64,000 nt of DNA. Source: Callipepla californica brunnescens. Taxonomy: Eukaryota > Chordata > Aves > Galliformes > Odontophoridae. The translations under genes were made by a program, and so were the position numbers. The stretch lies in NCBI GenBank assembly GCA_023055505.1, contig JALIRH010000004.1, positions 16,983,368 through 17,047,367 on the forward strand. The letters are read 5' to 3'. The notes under the pieces were generated by a model. The model worked only from the letters and a program-made list of their open reading frames with translations. It ran no database searches and was not told the DNA's origin. Positions 49,901 to 62,589 of this stretch are shown in pieces (position 1 is the first letter of the stretch; each line of letters starts with the position of its first letter).

Positions 49901-52900
49901 AAGCTGTGTATACGGTTTCATGATGTAACACTTAAAAAAAGCAGTGCAATACAAATTCACAGTAGCAGTTGTTTTCAGCTGACAATAATCTCTAGCAGTT
50001 ATATGGCACGTGTCCTATTAGCTCAGTGTAGTTATAACTATAAGCTTATTTTTAATACAGCCATTCTTTGTGAAGATGATTTTGAGGAAAGATAATACGT
50101 GGTTGGTTTTTCTTCACAGTGTTCTGTCAAGATGTACAGAATCATTTTACTGAAGCTATTTTTGAGATAAAAACATTGAAAGTTAGCACCACAGTAACTT
50201 CAGAGCATTCTTGCTGGGTTGACAGGCGGCATAAGAAATGAAGACCAAACAGAAAACCGGATTAACAGCAGAGAGTAGAGCCAAGGGGAGCTGAACCAAA
50301 CTTCTGACTGCAGTGTTCTTGAATTTCCAAATTTCAGAGTTTTGGTTTTCAGTTTTTCATGAGTCGGTATTTTTATATGGGGTCTAATCTTTGGTAATAT
50401 GCATAGCACCAAGAAAAGTGTGCATAGACTACAGTACAGGTAATCTTCTATAGTATTTCAGGCTTTCACAGAGGTTTCTCTGGTTCATCTGGAAAACACC
50501 TGTGGACTCCTGCTGCAATTGCCAAGTGAGTCAAAAGCTAATCAGAAAATACAGTAACAGAATCAGAGATAAACTGTTTTTATTTAATTTGTATTGCAAT
50601 CTTCAGATTTTCATCAAGCTATCACTCAATGTGACAAGTTTTTAAGGAACTCCTCTGGGTAAAGTGGAAAACAAGTCTTTTAAGTGCTGTACCCACACAT
50701 ACAATCCTAAATTTCTCTGATGATAGCAATTATAGCCACCTTTTATTTCTGGATCTGTAATGTCCATAAACTAATGAAGCTGAGGATGATACTGCCCACT
50801 GACCACTCGTCCTTTTCAGGAACATACATGCAGTGAGTAGCTTGGACTCTGCTATGGTGATATGGGATTCAATCAAAGATGACTTTAACAGAGAAGGGAA
50901 GGAAGAGTTTGCTATTTCACAGCAAATATAGTAAATATATATGTAAAAAATAAAAATATATAGTAAAGAAATAATCTCTCAGGAAATGAGACTTTATATC
51001 TGTGTTCTGTTGAGTGGGCAGTGTAGCGTAGAAGGGTAATTTATTGCAGACACTTCTGTTGTATCATTATTCACCCAAAATAATGTGACTTAGCACACTT
51101 GCAGACTGGTGGCTTATTTCCACAGATCCTGTTAAGTGCTGAATTGAGAACTCTTGAAGTGCAAAGGGTTATCCTGAAAAGCTGTAGTGTGTATGCACGC
51201 TGATCATTGGCTTATGATTTCAGATTTAGAGGAGTTCTGCAGCCATATAAAATTACTGAAAAAGCTACCTAAGCATATCCAGAAGGCTTATTTAAGCCTA
51301 AAGTGATATTTCCAGGGGCGGTGTTGTGTTTGAGTCTGTCAGCTGACAAACATTTCTTCTAATGACAGTTCTGCCTCAGGCTGTCCTTGCCCATGCCCAA
51401 TTTCTGGGGCAGCTGCACAATAAGCAGAAGCAGAGAACTTTTCCAGGTGATGAGTCACCTCCTTTTTTACCTTAGACTATGTTACAGACAAATCTTTTTC
51501 CTAATACAAGTTATGGTGCGACAGCTTAAATACTATCTAATAGTATTTTAGGACCTATTTGAGAGATGAGAAATTGCCAGGAGTTAGAGGTTACTTCTTA
51601 GAGCATCTCTGCTTATCTTTGTTCAGCAGTATTTGTGGAGGTTCAGAAATTCCCTGGTGTGTAGTTCAGTAAAAACAGCTTGGCAGGATATTTGTTTTAT
51701 TATTCAACTTATAAGGAAAGATTCTGAATCCTAAGGATGCTTAAGGGAGAGTTTATAGTAAGAAAAATTTGTTAATTTGAAAAAGTTTTTAAAACGTGAA
51801 GAATCAAATCTTAAACTCACATAGATGCAAGCAATATAAGATTTCTGATAATATGCAGATTGTCAAATAAAGATATTGAAGAACCAAGTAATTGAAGGGT
51901 TGATCAATCCTGCAAAATTTTCTTTCAGTGCCTTTGACTTGCTTTCTATTCCAGTTTTTACCTTTGAGTGAGTTTGAAGATATTAGGTTTGAAATGTGAT
52001 TTTAGTTATTGTGGGAAAATGCCCAATAAATCCAGAAGTTAATTTAAGAAATTTATAGGAAAATCCTAAGTACATCTAAATAGGTATGCACTGAGGACAG
52101 GGTAGTTTGAATATGGTTTTACAGCGTGAATGAAATATAGAACTATATTATTTTCATTTTGGGCAGGAAATATTATTTTGTAGAAAGATCTATGAATTCT
52201 TCAGACAAATTTTAGTAACACTAAAAAAAGATCTGATCTGTCACTGGGTGCAGTTTTAGTTAATAATTTTTGCATTAAGGAAGTAATTGCGTCTTTGCTT
52301 ATATAGTTATCATTCAGTGTGGGATTTGTTTGGACTTCTGCATGGATGCAGTAACAGTGGTATTGTTCATCTTTCCTATCTGTATATGCTAACTGATCCT
52401 CATCTTTAGAAATTGAAACTGGGGCTTTATTATAGAACATATACATTCAAGACTTGATTATGTCATTCACATATATCCTAGTTATATGTGAAAGGATTAA
52501 ATCTTCCAGAATAGTTGTAAGGAAAAGAGACAAAGACAGAAGGAGAAAGAGGAAAGAAAATATAAGGTTTTGTTTTCTTTTTTAGCTTTTGGATAGGATT
52601 TAGTTGTTAGGAAAACTGTTTTAAAGCAATTGTTTGGTTGGTTGCTTTCTAGCTGAGTTAGATGGATTTGGTTGTAAAGTCCATTAACCCACGGCCTGTG
52701 TATGCGTCTGCAGGTGTCCCAGTGGAATTCAGAGCTGTACATTTCTCCGATATCTGTTAACTACTTCAAATACAAGGGAAGATGCTTAGTTTCCTTCAGG
52801 AGAATTTTTGACATTCTCTTCCCCTTTGGTCACAGGGAAATGCTTGGTAGAATTTTAAATTCATTAAAATTATAACCTCAACTTTTTTCCTACTTAGGTT

Positions 52901-55900
52901 ATGTGAGCCTTCAGTATTCCAGTCATGAGAGCTGTTCTGACACTTCAGTCTTGCCAGTTATATCACATTTCTTTTTAAAGTGGAGAACTGTCATTTTTTA
53001 TCCTCGTTCCTCAGACTCTAGCATTAGAAGATGAACAAGCAAAATGTTTCTTCTCTTTAAATTCTTTTGACAGCTTATGTGTGCCATACAATGAGTTCAA
53101 ACAATATTTTTTCTATCTATCTTCTTCTTCTGTTGTCACTGTTACATCCTTCTGGCTGCTTTTCTACTGAATAAGATGAGCATTCATGTCTGTCAAGTGC
53201 AGTAAAATTGCAGCATGCCACCCTGTTATCAGTGATCTGTTGGCTTTATATGCCCTCTTTGTCTTGGAGTCACCAGCAACTATTGTTCTTCTTCCAAGAA
53301 CTCCTGTCAGGTGTCTCCTAAAATTTTCTGTTCCATTTTGCCAGACAAGTTCCTCAGCAAGTGACTTGCTGAGTGTCTAACACCATTTCATAAATGGAGT
53401 ATTTTCTGTTTATCTTTTCCCCTTGTGTCTTAAGTTGACAGTATGCTACAAGGATTTCTGTTTTCCTGTGTTTTCTAACTGTTGAGCCTTTTCCCTGTGA
53501 TCCCTGCTAATGGTTCCTGAATCTTGTGATTTAAAGAATATTAATTTGCTCCTACTGTATCCAGGATTACACTTAAATCCCAAGAATATATTTCACACTG
53601 TATTTCCACTGGCTTGTACCACGTGCAACTCTTTAAATTAGCAAAAAAGGAATACAGCGTGTCCAGTACTTTTCCCAATTGCTGTTCCCTCATCATTCGT
53701 ACATATGGCAGAGAACTTCTGTGCAAAAAGAATCATACTTTCTTCTGACCTACCTTTCTAGGTGGACCTACTCCAGATTTCAGCAGAATGATATACCTGG
53801 AATCTCTCTCCCCTTAACTTTCTGCCCTTACAGTCCGATCTCCAGACATCTGATGTGATCAATGACTCCAAGGCACAAGATTTACGTTCTCCTAAAGTAA
53901 AAAACATGCAGATGTCCCTTAAGTAGATCACTCAGAATCACCAAACTCCAGACCATGAAAAGAAACAAACCAAGCAGGGGCTCATCAAATCCCACCATTT
54001 CCAAGTACAGGATTTGCAGGTGGACTCTCAAAAAATCCTGTTATCTATTTACCCAGTATAGTCTTTAAAGGTATCTTTTATTTGCTGTTGAGAGACTTCA
54101 TTGTTAGTCAGGTGACACCATCTGCTAACACCCAATCATTCAATTTCCAGAAAGTAACAGTATAGCTCAGGAATTAAAAATATGGCACATATTGATTACG
54201 ATTGTCAGCAATAAACATGATAATGAGAGATATGTATACATCAGGACCAGAAAGCCTGCACTTCAGCTAAGGCCACATCAAGATGACTTAGCAGCAGGAA
54301 AACTGGGCTCTGCTAACAGACTGTGTCACACAAGCTATTCCTGATATCTCAACAGAAAGGCAGCAATAAACATTAACAAAATGAGAAAACAAAGACAATG
54401 GGAAGCAGCCTTGACTAGGAATTATGAGAGATGAAGAAAGCTAAACTGAAAAAGCACTTCTGAGTCTGCCATTTAGTGATGCTGTAAGAATTCTCAAGAC
54501 ACTAACACTAAAAAAGGAATCACAGTACTCCCATGAGCATTCAAGGGATATATCCCTGTTGAGAGGACTTCCATATGCAGTGAAGGTCACAGTGTGAGAT
54601 GCCATTGGAAGATCTAGCACTTTTCCTTCTTCCCTTCTCCATTTTTGCCTACCAGAACCTTCTTCTGCCTCCTTCCTTGGGACCCACAGATAAGACAGCT
54701 CTGCTCTGTTTCAACACTTTTCCTGGGTAAAGTATTAAATCCAATGGTTGCTCTGAGTAGAATCACAGCCCATTTCTCAGCCCTCTTCCTCCCCTCAGCT
54801 GAGGCAGAGAGGCATGAAGCAGTATTGCTCCAATGAGAAGAAAAAACTGCTGGAGGCAGAAGCCCAGCCAGCAGAAGCAGTGCGGAAGGGAAAATCATGG
54901 ATTGCACGGGACAGTGCTAAGTATATGCCTAACTTATAATACTACAGTATGCTGGTATTCCATCATTTTGACCACATTGGCAACATATATATTTAAAATA
55001 ACATTACTATCATACTGTTGATAAATTACTCATCATGGCTATCATTGCTAGATGATTAAAGGAATGCATTTGTCTGGGCTGTGTTCAAGATGAACGTTTT
55101 CATCTCTTGGAAGTCAGTGGTCCATTCATTCTTCCAGGAGCAGTAAATTAGATGTTGAGTAATCTGCCCTATGGAACGTGTAAAGAAGCTGTTAAGAGAG
55201 CACAAAATATGTTTAGCCAGCAGTACCAGCTGGATGTGAGCCCATGCAGGATACTTTGTTCAGCTGTCAGTTGCTAGCAGAACCACATGAGGGTGGTTTG
55301 TCTGTAACTCTCATCCCGCTTTTCATCTTCCCCTTTGCTTTGCCACGTAGGGAAGGAGAAGGATGTAACAGAGGGGCAGAAGCAGCTACCAGTGCATAGA
55401 TGGCTGGGGAGGGTATGTGCAGAGGCATGTATGTAATGTTGTGCATACTGCTTTAGATCTGTTACTGGGAATAGGATACCATAATTAGCATGAAATGATG
55501 TTCCTGTCATCTCACCTGCCAGTCCTCCTTATGAGGAAAGCTATTCTGTTGTTGGAATTCTGGCACTGCGAATGGTGGGGATTGGCCTCGTTCCTGGTAC
55601 CTTGGTGCAGGTGAGCTATGACACCAAGTGAAGAAAGGAGAGGGGTGGAAAGGTCCTCATGCGACAAAGGTGACAAAGGTCCTCATGTTAAAACAGGTGA
55701 AGACAGCCCTGGAGCAACAAAGGCTATAGCATACCCCAGGAGCCGCATCACTAGCAGCCTCAGGCATGCTCCAGCTGACGCTGACACTGACATCCCTCTC
55801 TCTCCAAGTGCAGGATACAGCAGAGGGAAAGAACCCTGGTACTGGAGAGCCAGAACTTTTTTTAACTATTCCCATCTTTGCATGTTCTTTCTGAAAGTCA

Positions 55901-56224
55901 GCATTAGATGATTTTACTGGACCAACAGTAAACATGCTTAACAAACCCCCAGACTTGCTCTTCAGGGTAGAGCAGCAGTGTGTAAAGCCTGCTATTTTGC
56001 CGTCAGCAAAAATCAATGCAGACCTCCAAAGGACCAAGCAGCGGTTTCGCTGTTATGTGATGACCTAAGCAAGGCGAGCTTTCTAGGGATAGATAAGAGC
56101 TTACGCTGAACCAGGTAGCACAGCTGCTCCATAGACAAGCGTTTGGATCCATAAATCTTCACAGCGGGAGATCGCACAAGAGCACGATCTCACCAAAAGC
56201 CGCTCTCTTCCCCCAGTTATACCA

Positions 56225-57000
56225 TTTCGTCGCACGACCGCTGTCACCTCCGCCTTCCACCCACCCGAGCACGGTGCTCCCCGCTCCCCCTCCGAGGCGC
56301 GCGGCCAGCGCACACCCCCGATCCGCTTCCCTGCGCCGCTCCCCCGAGAGAGCACCGCGGAGCCCGGCCTGCCCCCGCGGCGCCGCCCCGCCCCTCCGTG
56401 CCGCTCTCCCCCTCCTCCCCCGCCCCGGTGCCCGCGGGCTGCGCCGCCTCCTGAGGCCGATCCGCCGCCGCGGTGACAGCCGCTCCGCGCCCCTCGCCCC
56501 GCCGCCGCCGTTCCCTCCCCTGTACCGCCCGCCCCCGGGCCCTCCTCCCGCCGCTGATTCGGCGCCGGAGCCGCGGGTGCCCGAGCCCCTTGCCCACCCC
56601 GCGCTGCCGCCGCGGCTCCCGTGCTGTCAGTGTGCAGGCGGCGCCGCGGCCCCGCGCCTATCCCCGCTCCGCCGACCGCCGCCAGCGGCCGCAGGTACGG
56701 GGCCGGAGAGCCGCTGCCGCCGGGGCCGGGCTGCGGCTGGAGAGGAAGGGGCTGGGACTGGGACCCCCTCGGCCGGACGGGGCGGTGGGAGGGGGCCTGC
56801 TCCGCGGCAGAGCCTGCGGGGACCGCCGGCACGCGGAGCGGTGGCAGCGGGGCCGTCGGTGCTGAGAGTGCGGGCGCTCGGGACGCGCTGCCGGTTCTGA
56901 GCCGCGGCGGGCCGGGCGCGGAGGGACGCCCGCGAGGGCTACGGTCCCCCTTCGTCCCCACGGAGAGACTGGGGAATCTCCAGATTAGCGGGGAATGCCT
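56225..57000 (+). promoter_or_regulatory. Strong CpG island, probable promoter
   Basis: Nearly 800 bases are extremely GC- and CpG-rich, with sharp edges against AT-rich DNA. Several GC boxes are visible (CCGCCCCGCCCC near 56383-56395, CCCCCGCCCCGG near 56416-56428, ACCGCCCGCCCCCG near 56524). A plus-strand donor, GGCCGCAG followed by GTACGG, is at 56694/56695 and fits a 5' UTR exon of a gene running right. On the minus strand, donors CTTTTG/GTGAGA (about 56190) and TTCAGC/GTAAGC (about 56104) could serve a leftward transcript. Direction is thus unsettled and bidirectional initiation is plausible. No TATA box is evident. The long open frames through the island on both strands are products of GC-rich sequence, which lacks stop codons. 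Confidence 0.8.
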
Positions 57001-60000
57001 GAATTTAGCCCCCTCTCTTTTCCTCTTTTTATTTTTTTAATTTGCACTCTTATTAAATGGATAGAGTTTATGGTACAGGGGCGTGGAATTGTGGCCCCGC
57101 TTGGAGCCGAGGTCGGAGAACCTGCCAGGGGCCGGCCATAGGGAAGGGCATCCTGGAAAACGTCCCGAGGGACAGTTTCTCAGATGGGAAATAACGGTTT
57201 AGCTTCCTAGGGGAACCGAGTCCCATGGGTTTTCCCAAGACTGGTATATGCAGCTGATTCTGTTATATACGGTACTCTACCAGATAATTTAGCTCAGTCG
57301 TTCACTGTGTACTTGACAATCCCAATGTCATATCCTCAACCCGCTCCTACAAAGCTCCTAGGGAAATGGGTCAGCATCCCTAGATGATGTATCCACCAGG
57401 CATTTGGTGAGTTTCTGCTCTGCCAGCTGGCTGGAAGGCAGCTTTGTGACCCTTCATTATGCACATACTGAATGAGCCTAGCTTCAATTATTCATTCTGA
57501 TGCCATTGCAACCTTCTGCAGCTTCTCTTCTCCAGGGAGATGATGTGTAACAAGACTTTGAAATACTTCACCATTGAGGCTGTGATCCTATCTAAGCACA
57601 TAGCAGCTGTTTGCTCATGTAGCCATTCTTAAGGGTTAATTTATAGCAGTAAAATGTATGTCAGGGAGGAGTGAGGATTCCCAGTAGGGCGCGTTACCCT
57701 CTGCATTCCCTCTGTTCACCTCTAAAAAGCTGCAATAAAGCTGAAGCCAGAGTACTGAATGGCTAGTGGACAAGGTTATAGAAATGTGTTTTGTATTTTC
57801 TGTCTGAAAGGATTAATGCCACAAAAGTACTTTTGTTCTCCATAAGGGAGAAACTATGGCTTCAGCATGGCATTGGTTTAAATCAGATAAGTTGTCCATG
57901 TGTTTGACATTTGCTATTTTGCTGATGAAGAAACAAGTTCAGGAATTAAAAACACTGAAAACAGAGATTTGGTGACAAAACTTGGACTCTCATTTGTTGT
58001 TATTTGTGTTTTGCTAATGTGATCATCTGTTCACTTTGCCATGTTCTCCAGAGAATACTCATTGATAAATGGAGAACCATTCATATTTTCCAAGTACAGC
58101 AGGCTGGACTGACCCACAGAGGCCTGCAGCCTTACTTATGGAAATACAGTTGTGACCTACTTACAGGTCAAGCAGTGCTTACATTCTCTCTTTTGATAGT
58201 AGAGAAATTTCCAAATAGCAGCAAGGCCAATTGCTGATCTCTGGTTCTTGAAATTCTTGTATGTATATCAGAGAGTAATCTGGATGGACACAGACACAAA
58301 AAGAAACGCTGTATGTCTGAGATGTAGAGACCCATGGTATGTTCACATCTTCTGTGCATAGCACCCAAGAATGTGGAGACCAGAAGATGTTAGTGCTAAT
58401 ACAGAGGTGAACATACAGTGAGCTTCTAAGTGATTGACAGCCATTCTGCTAAAATTTCACTTTCTTATGGTTAGTTATAGGTAGAGAGCTCTGAAATAAA
58501 CAAATCTAATAGCAACGGTACATTTCCAAGATGGGAGATAGCCCTGAGAAACCTCTTCCAGGGATCGTTCATCTCTACTTTGACTCTAAGGTATGAGATG
58601 GGAATGAGATTAGAATAAAATTAACATTAGAGTCTTAAAAAAGCTGAAGTCTTAGTGCTTTGTTACCAGCATCTGAAGTCAGATACTAGGATCTGGTAGG
58701 TTTTACTCTTGAGCAATCCCACTCACCCATTCTTTTTCACTGCCTGAAGCATGAAGCGTACATTTTACTCAGAGATGTGTAGTTAAGGAGAATGAAGTTC
58801 AAATTGCGCTAGAATTGCATCTTATTGACTGGTCTGTAGCAGTGCATCTTTATACTGTCTTGGAAAACATTAGGGCTTGGTATTTGATGGTTTGTCACAC
58901 TATAGTAAAAGAATCTACCCGACTCACTCCAGTTTTCATTCAGCAGAGCTGTAAACCTTGAGCTCCTACTTCCTGGTGATCTCCAAGAGATTTGATACAG
59001 ATCCCCTTGCCAAGTTTATCCAAGCACAGATAAATGGGGACCTATTTTTTTCCTTTCATCTTTCCTAGCTCTTTATCTTTTCCTTTGCCAAGAAAGAAAA
59101 TTTGCCTGATGATCAAATGTCAGTTATGAGCAAATGCTGTGCTGCTGCCTCTCTTATCCCCCTGAGTGATTTCATGTTTCTGTAAAGCCTCTCTCTAGAC
59201 GGATACATCCTCCGGACAGGTTAGAGAACAAAGGAGGAATTCCTGCTGCCTCTAATCAAAGGTCTGAAGTTTCCAGCAGAGGTAGCCCAGTCAGAATCAG
59301 GAGCTGATCACAGATCAGAGCAGTAAGTGGCCACTCCTGAGGCTAATAAATGATTACCAGGACTCCGTTGGCAAACAGTACAGATTCATAAAGTCCTGTT
59401 CTTCTTCACCCTCCAGCTGTTCAGCTGTTTAATCCATTTCATGTATATTTTTTGCTGTCAGGGAACTGTTGCTGTCAGCAACAGTGTCAGGAAAACTGTC
59501 ATGGTGGGTTAAAGAATCTGGGGAGACTATGGAAGCAATTACTGAAATGGGAGCCTGAACCAGTTGGGAGATTTGAGCCACTGTTGTCAGGGGAAACACC
59601 AGGTCCTCTTTATGCTTGTGTACATTAAGGTGTACATGCTGTATTATGTGCTTGTTCATGAGTGTTGTGACTGGTGTCTGAGCTCTGAGGAAGGAACCTG
59701 CAGTCCTTTTGGTATAGGGTGGGTGGAAAGAAAATATTTAGCTGATCAAAATCTTCAAAATGCCTCAGTTTAACTCAAAGTGAATGCAGTAAATTAAGAC
59801 ATTTTGAATACATCCCTAAGTCTGTGAAGAGAGCTGGCTGCATCTTTCCCATTCATTCTTTCCAGAAGGTTTGAACAGCGTTGGCTTTTATTTCTGTTTC
59901 TTTTACACATTGGAAGATTTTTTGTGGCATGGATGAGAGATTTAATTTAAGTTAAATTTGAGATTCTTGATTATTGCTTCAGTGAGGTTCAGAGAAGAGC

Positions 60001-60245
60001 AGCTGAAAGCTATAAATAGGGCAAATATTATTTTCTGAACAGGGAGACATTCCTTAAATAATATTCAAAGATTCAGAGTTTGTACTGTTTGCTTTTAGTC
60101 TGAGCCAATCCTTTCAGTCAGGCCACAAGCTGCTTAAACAGATATGATAGCAGTGTCTGTGTGTTCTGGATATGTTTTCTTCAGTATTTTCTTAGTTGAC
60201 CTGGACATGAATAAAAAGAGTAAGTAAATGACATTTGCCTAAGAC
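57001..60245. other. Non-coding DNA right of the second CpG island
   Basis: No gene or young repeat is recognised. If the plus-strand donor at 56695 is used, this is the start of a first intron. A CTCF-like motif lies at 57681-57694. Reading frames of 60-77 codons near 58.0-58.4 and 59.4-59.8 kb show no motif and have no supporting splice sites. Confidence 0.45.
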
Positions 60246-61040
60246 AAGAAACTGTGAGACCTGACATGCTCTGGAGGAAAAGACCAGAATTCAAAATTAT
60301 TCCAGTAAATTGAGAGAAGTGCTTAGGAAAAGAACAGGATGAAATTTCATAGGAATAACTGCAAGGTGCTTCACCAGTGTGGAATTAACCAACACTGGTG
60401 TATGGTATAAGCACAAGAGAGAAACAAATGACTGTATTGCAACTGCAGAAAGAAATCTGAGTATTATGACAGATCACAAGCTGAGCATGAGTCAATGTCA
60501 TGCTGTTGCAATAGAAGGCAAACTTCTTGCTAGGAAATATAAGAGACATATTGCCTGAAATACATGAGGCAATCCTCCTGCTCTTTCCAGTGTTTCTAAA
60601 ACCTCAGTTTGGAGGCTTTGTGAAGTTTTGATTATTACACGTTGAGACAGGTGTGATTCAATTGAGACTGCAGAGAAGGACAGCAGAGCTCTTCAGAGGT
60701 CTGGAAAAGCATAAATTGCAAGAAGATCTGAAAAAACTTAAATTATTTGGCCCAAAGACCAGTAAGCTGCCTGTGGAATATTACAGTTTTTGGATATAAA
60801 ATAGAGGAGAGAATGGTGCATATTGGATTGAATAGGAAGCAGAAAGTAGCAGAAAAAATTATATTGTTTCAGACAGAGATAATTTTCTAGAACCTGAGAT
60901 AAGAGAGCTGATGAATATTTAGTCTGGGAAGGTTGTTCAGTCATTTTAGGAACAAATTTGAAAATTTTCTCTGGAGAATGTGATTTAACTAGATCCTCTA
61001 TTGGGAAAGTTCTTTGGACTGTATAACTTCTTTAGTTCAC
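60246..61040 (+). mobile_element. Ancient CR1/L3-like LINE, 3' portion
   Basis: A heavily eroded LINE tail in plus orientation. Landmarks in the order expected for the end of a CR1/L3 reverse-transcriptase ORF are the GATGAAATTTCATAGGAATAAC block and the GACAGATCACAAGCTGAGC block. ATGAGTCAATGTCATGCTG and GCAATAGAAGGCAAAC come next. After these are a GGTCTGGAAAAGCA equivalent, a block recalling the AAAAACTT...GGCCCAAAGA part of the C-terminus, and a 3' UTR end recalling CTAGATCCTCTATTGG...TTCTTTGGACTG. Stops occur in all frames and indels are frequent. It is far more diverged than the CR1 copies at 11.6 and 35.5 kb, so it probably belongs to an old amniote-age subfamily. The boundaries are approximate. 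Confidence 0.78.
60372..60400. repeat. Short inverted repeat
   Basis: Two perfect 9-base arms, CACCAGTGT and ACACTGGTG, are separated by 11 bases inside the ancient CR1. It is probably a chance product of substitution in the old element and has no other supporting signal. Confidence 0.6.
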
Positions 61041-61425
61041 TCCTATATGTATTCTTTTAATGTTTTTTGAAAGTAACACATTCATTTCATGTAAATGAAA
61101 TAGAAGCTGTCTGGCAGCATTTTGGTAACATTTGTAAAATAACCGAAGGTAACAGCCTCTGGAATACAGTGTGGCTCTTTCTGAAAAGAACCTGGAAGAA
61201 AGGTAAGAGTATACTAGAAGATGGTTAAAAGAGCTCGTTTTAGAGAAAATGTACAGAACAGGGCATTCTGATTTCATTGAGACAGATGCTTACCTGTGTT
61301 AGAATTCTGCAATCAGTGATATGGAAGAAGAAAAATCAATGAGAATTAGCAGTTAACAAAATGATCAGAACTGAAAATATGAGCTCCTCATGGGCATTAC
61401 TCCTTGAATAATATACCCCTAGTCC

Positions 61426-61449
61426 AAAAAAAAATTTTTTTTTTTTTTT
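61426..61449. repeat. A9T15 self-complementary homopolymer
   Basis: Nine A are followed immediately by fifteen T. The junction is palindromic and the run would form a bent, easily melted A-tract. Confidence 0.9.
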
Positions 61450-62282
61450 GAAATGAAATAAAAGATTAGAATTCAGAACAGGGATAAAATTAAACAAGGT
61501 TCTACAGTTGATCTTAGATATTTCTCCAGGGAGAGAAAATCTAGGTCCTATAGTATTCATGGTTTAACATACATTGTTTAAAACAAATGGAACAGACAGT
61601 CCCCTGTGCATGATGAAAAATACACTGTGAAGCGACAGGTAAAAAGAAAGAAGAGAGCAATGACAGTCTCTTTTGGATGCTGCACTGCACATAAGATCCT
61701 GAACAGAACTTGTTTTGAGCCCAGCCAAATGATTTTTTAATCCTCTAAGGGGAGAAGGATTTTTCCTTTCCTTATATGTCTCCTCTCTGAAAGAAAAGCT
61801 CAAGAGGAGTTAAAGCCATGCTGCTAGGAGTGGAAACAGTCAATAGGGAATCTTTTCCGCAAAACAGGTACTCTCTGGGACTAAAAGGCTGCAGAGCAAC
61901 TGCTGGATGGATCCCATGCTGAATGCACAGGACAAGGCACGTGTGAAGAATTAGGATGAGCTTTTTAGAAAGCTGTTAATCAGTGAATTGTAACATATTA
62001 GCATTAGAATCTGGTGTCATTTGAACACTTACTCTGAAATGATCCATAAAGTTTTTTTAAAATTTTCAAGTTTTGATTTACAGTGGGACATGTGAGCGCA
62101 AACTGAAATATTCTGATTGCTCTCCCTGCCCCCATAGCTGCTCAAAAAACTGGGTTACCTGAAAAGCCGATCACTTGGTGCCCCAAATTTTTCAAAGTAA
62201 GTTCATGTCCCCTCCACCCAAGGACTGACCAGTGATTCCCATTACTTTGCCTAAGCCTTCTCCCACACTTCCCTCTGTATTC

Positions 62283-62304
62283 TTTTTTTTTTTTTTTTTT
62301 TTTT
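62283..62304. repeat. Poly-T run, 22 bases
   Basis: An uninterrupted run of 22 T. No associated retrogene body is visible on the complementary strand. Confidence 0.9.
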
Positions 62305-62589
62305 AATGAGTATAAGTAATTTCCCAACACAGTCTTCACTTAGGAGACAGGAGTGGTACTCAAAAGAAGGCTTGTGGTGATCTGATACTAAAATACATTC
62401 AGTTTTCTAACAAGGTGGTTCTGGAAGGGAACAAAGCAAAGGATAGCTAATGTAAAAAAAACCAAACCCCCTTGTTTTTACTTGTAGAAGTAGGCAACAA
62501 GATGGAAGGACTGTTCTCAATGAAATTTTGGAGGAAATGTGAGAGGCTGTTCAGAATACTACTGAAAATGCTGGATGGAGTTCTGCAGG

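Larger units (their letters stand above)
35859..56225. other. Gene-poor DNA between CR1 and the second CpG island
   Basis: About 20 kb without a recognisable coding exon or interspersed repeat. It holds a T22 run at 37823-37844, TTTG microsatellites at 41886-41924, 45724-45771 and around 46934-46960, and short AG-rich runs near 38811-38826 and 52518-52560. Blocks near 38.40-38.56, 38.87-39.30 and 43.06-43.23 kb look like conserved non-coding elements. Minus-strand frames at 52.2, 47.1 and 54.6 kb were examined; only the first deserves a second look. Confidence 0.45.
61041..62589. other. AT-rich spacer with homopolymers
   Basis: No gene is seen. It contains the self-complementary A9T15 run at 61426-61449 and a T22 run at 62283-62304. 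The interval separates the ancient CR1 from the mariner element. Confidence 0.5.

Noticed and set aside
54614..54907. Minus-strand frame with a signal-peptide-like start (MIFPSALLLLAGLL)
   Set aside because: The hydrophobic start is not followed by a recognisable secreted domain, there are no convincing splice sites or promoter nearby, and the plus strand is also open. A chance frame is more likely.
56101..56961. Minus-strand open frame of 286 codons across the second CpG island, and overlapping plus-strand frames of 208, 139 and 130 codons
   Set aside because: All lie in extreme GC-rich sequence where stop codons are rare. Composition is low-complexity Ala/Gly/Pro/Arg, several frames are open at once on both strands, and none shows a domain.
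57512..57545. CTTCTCTTCTCCAGGGAGATG, which recalls a reversed CR1 block
   Set aside because: Only about 20 bases match and no neighbouring CR1 blocks follow on either side.
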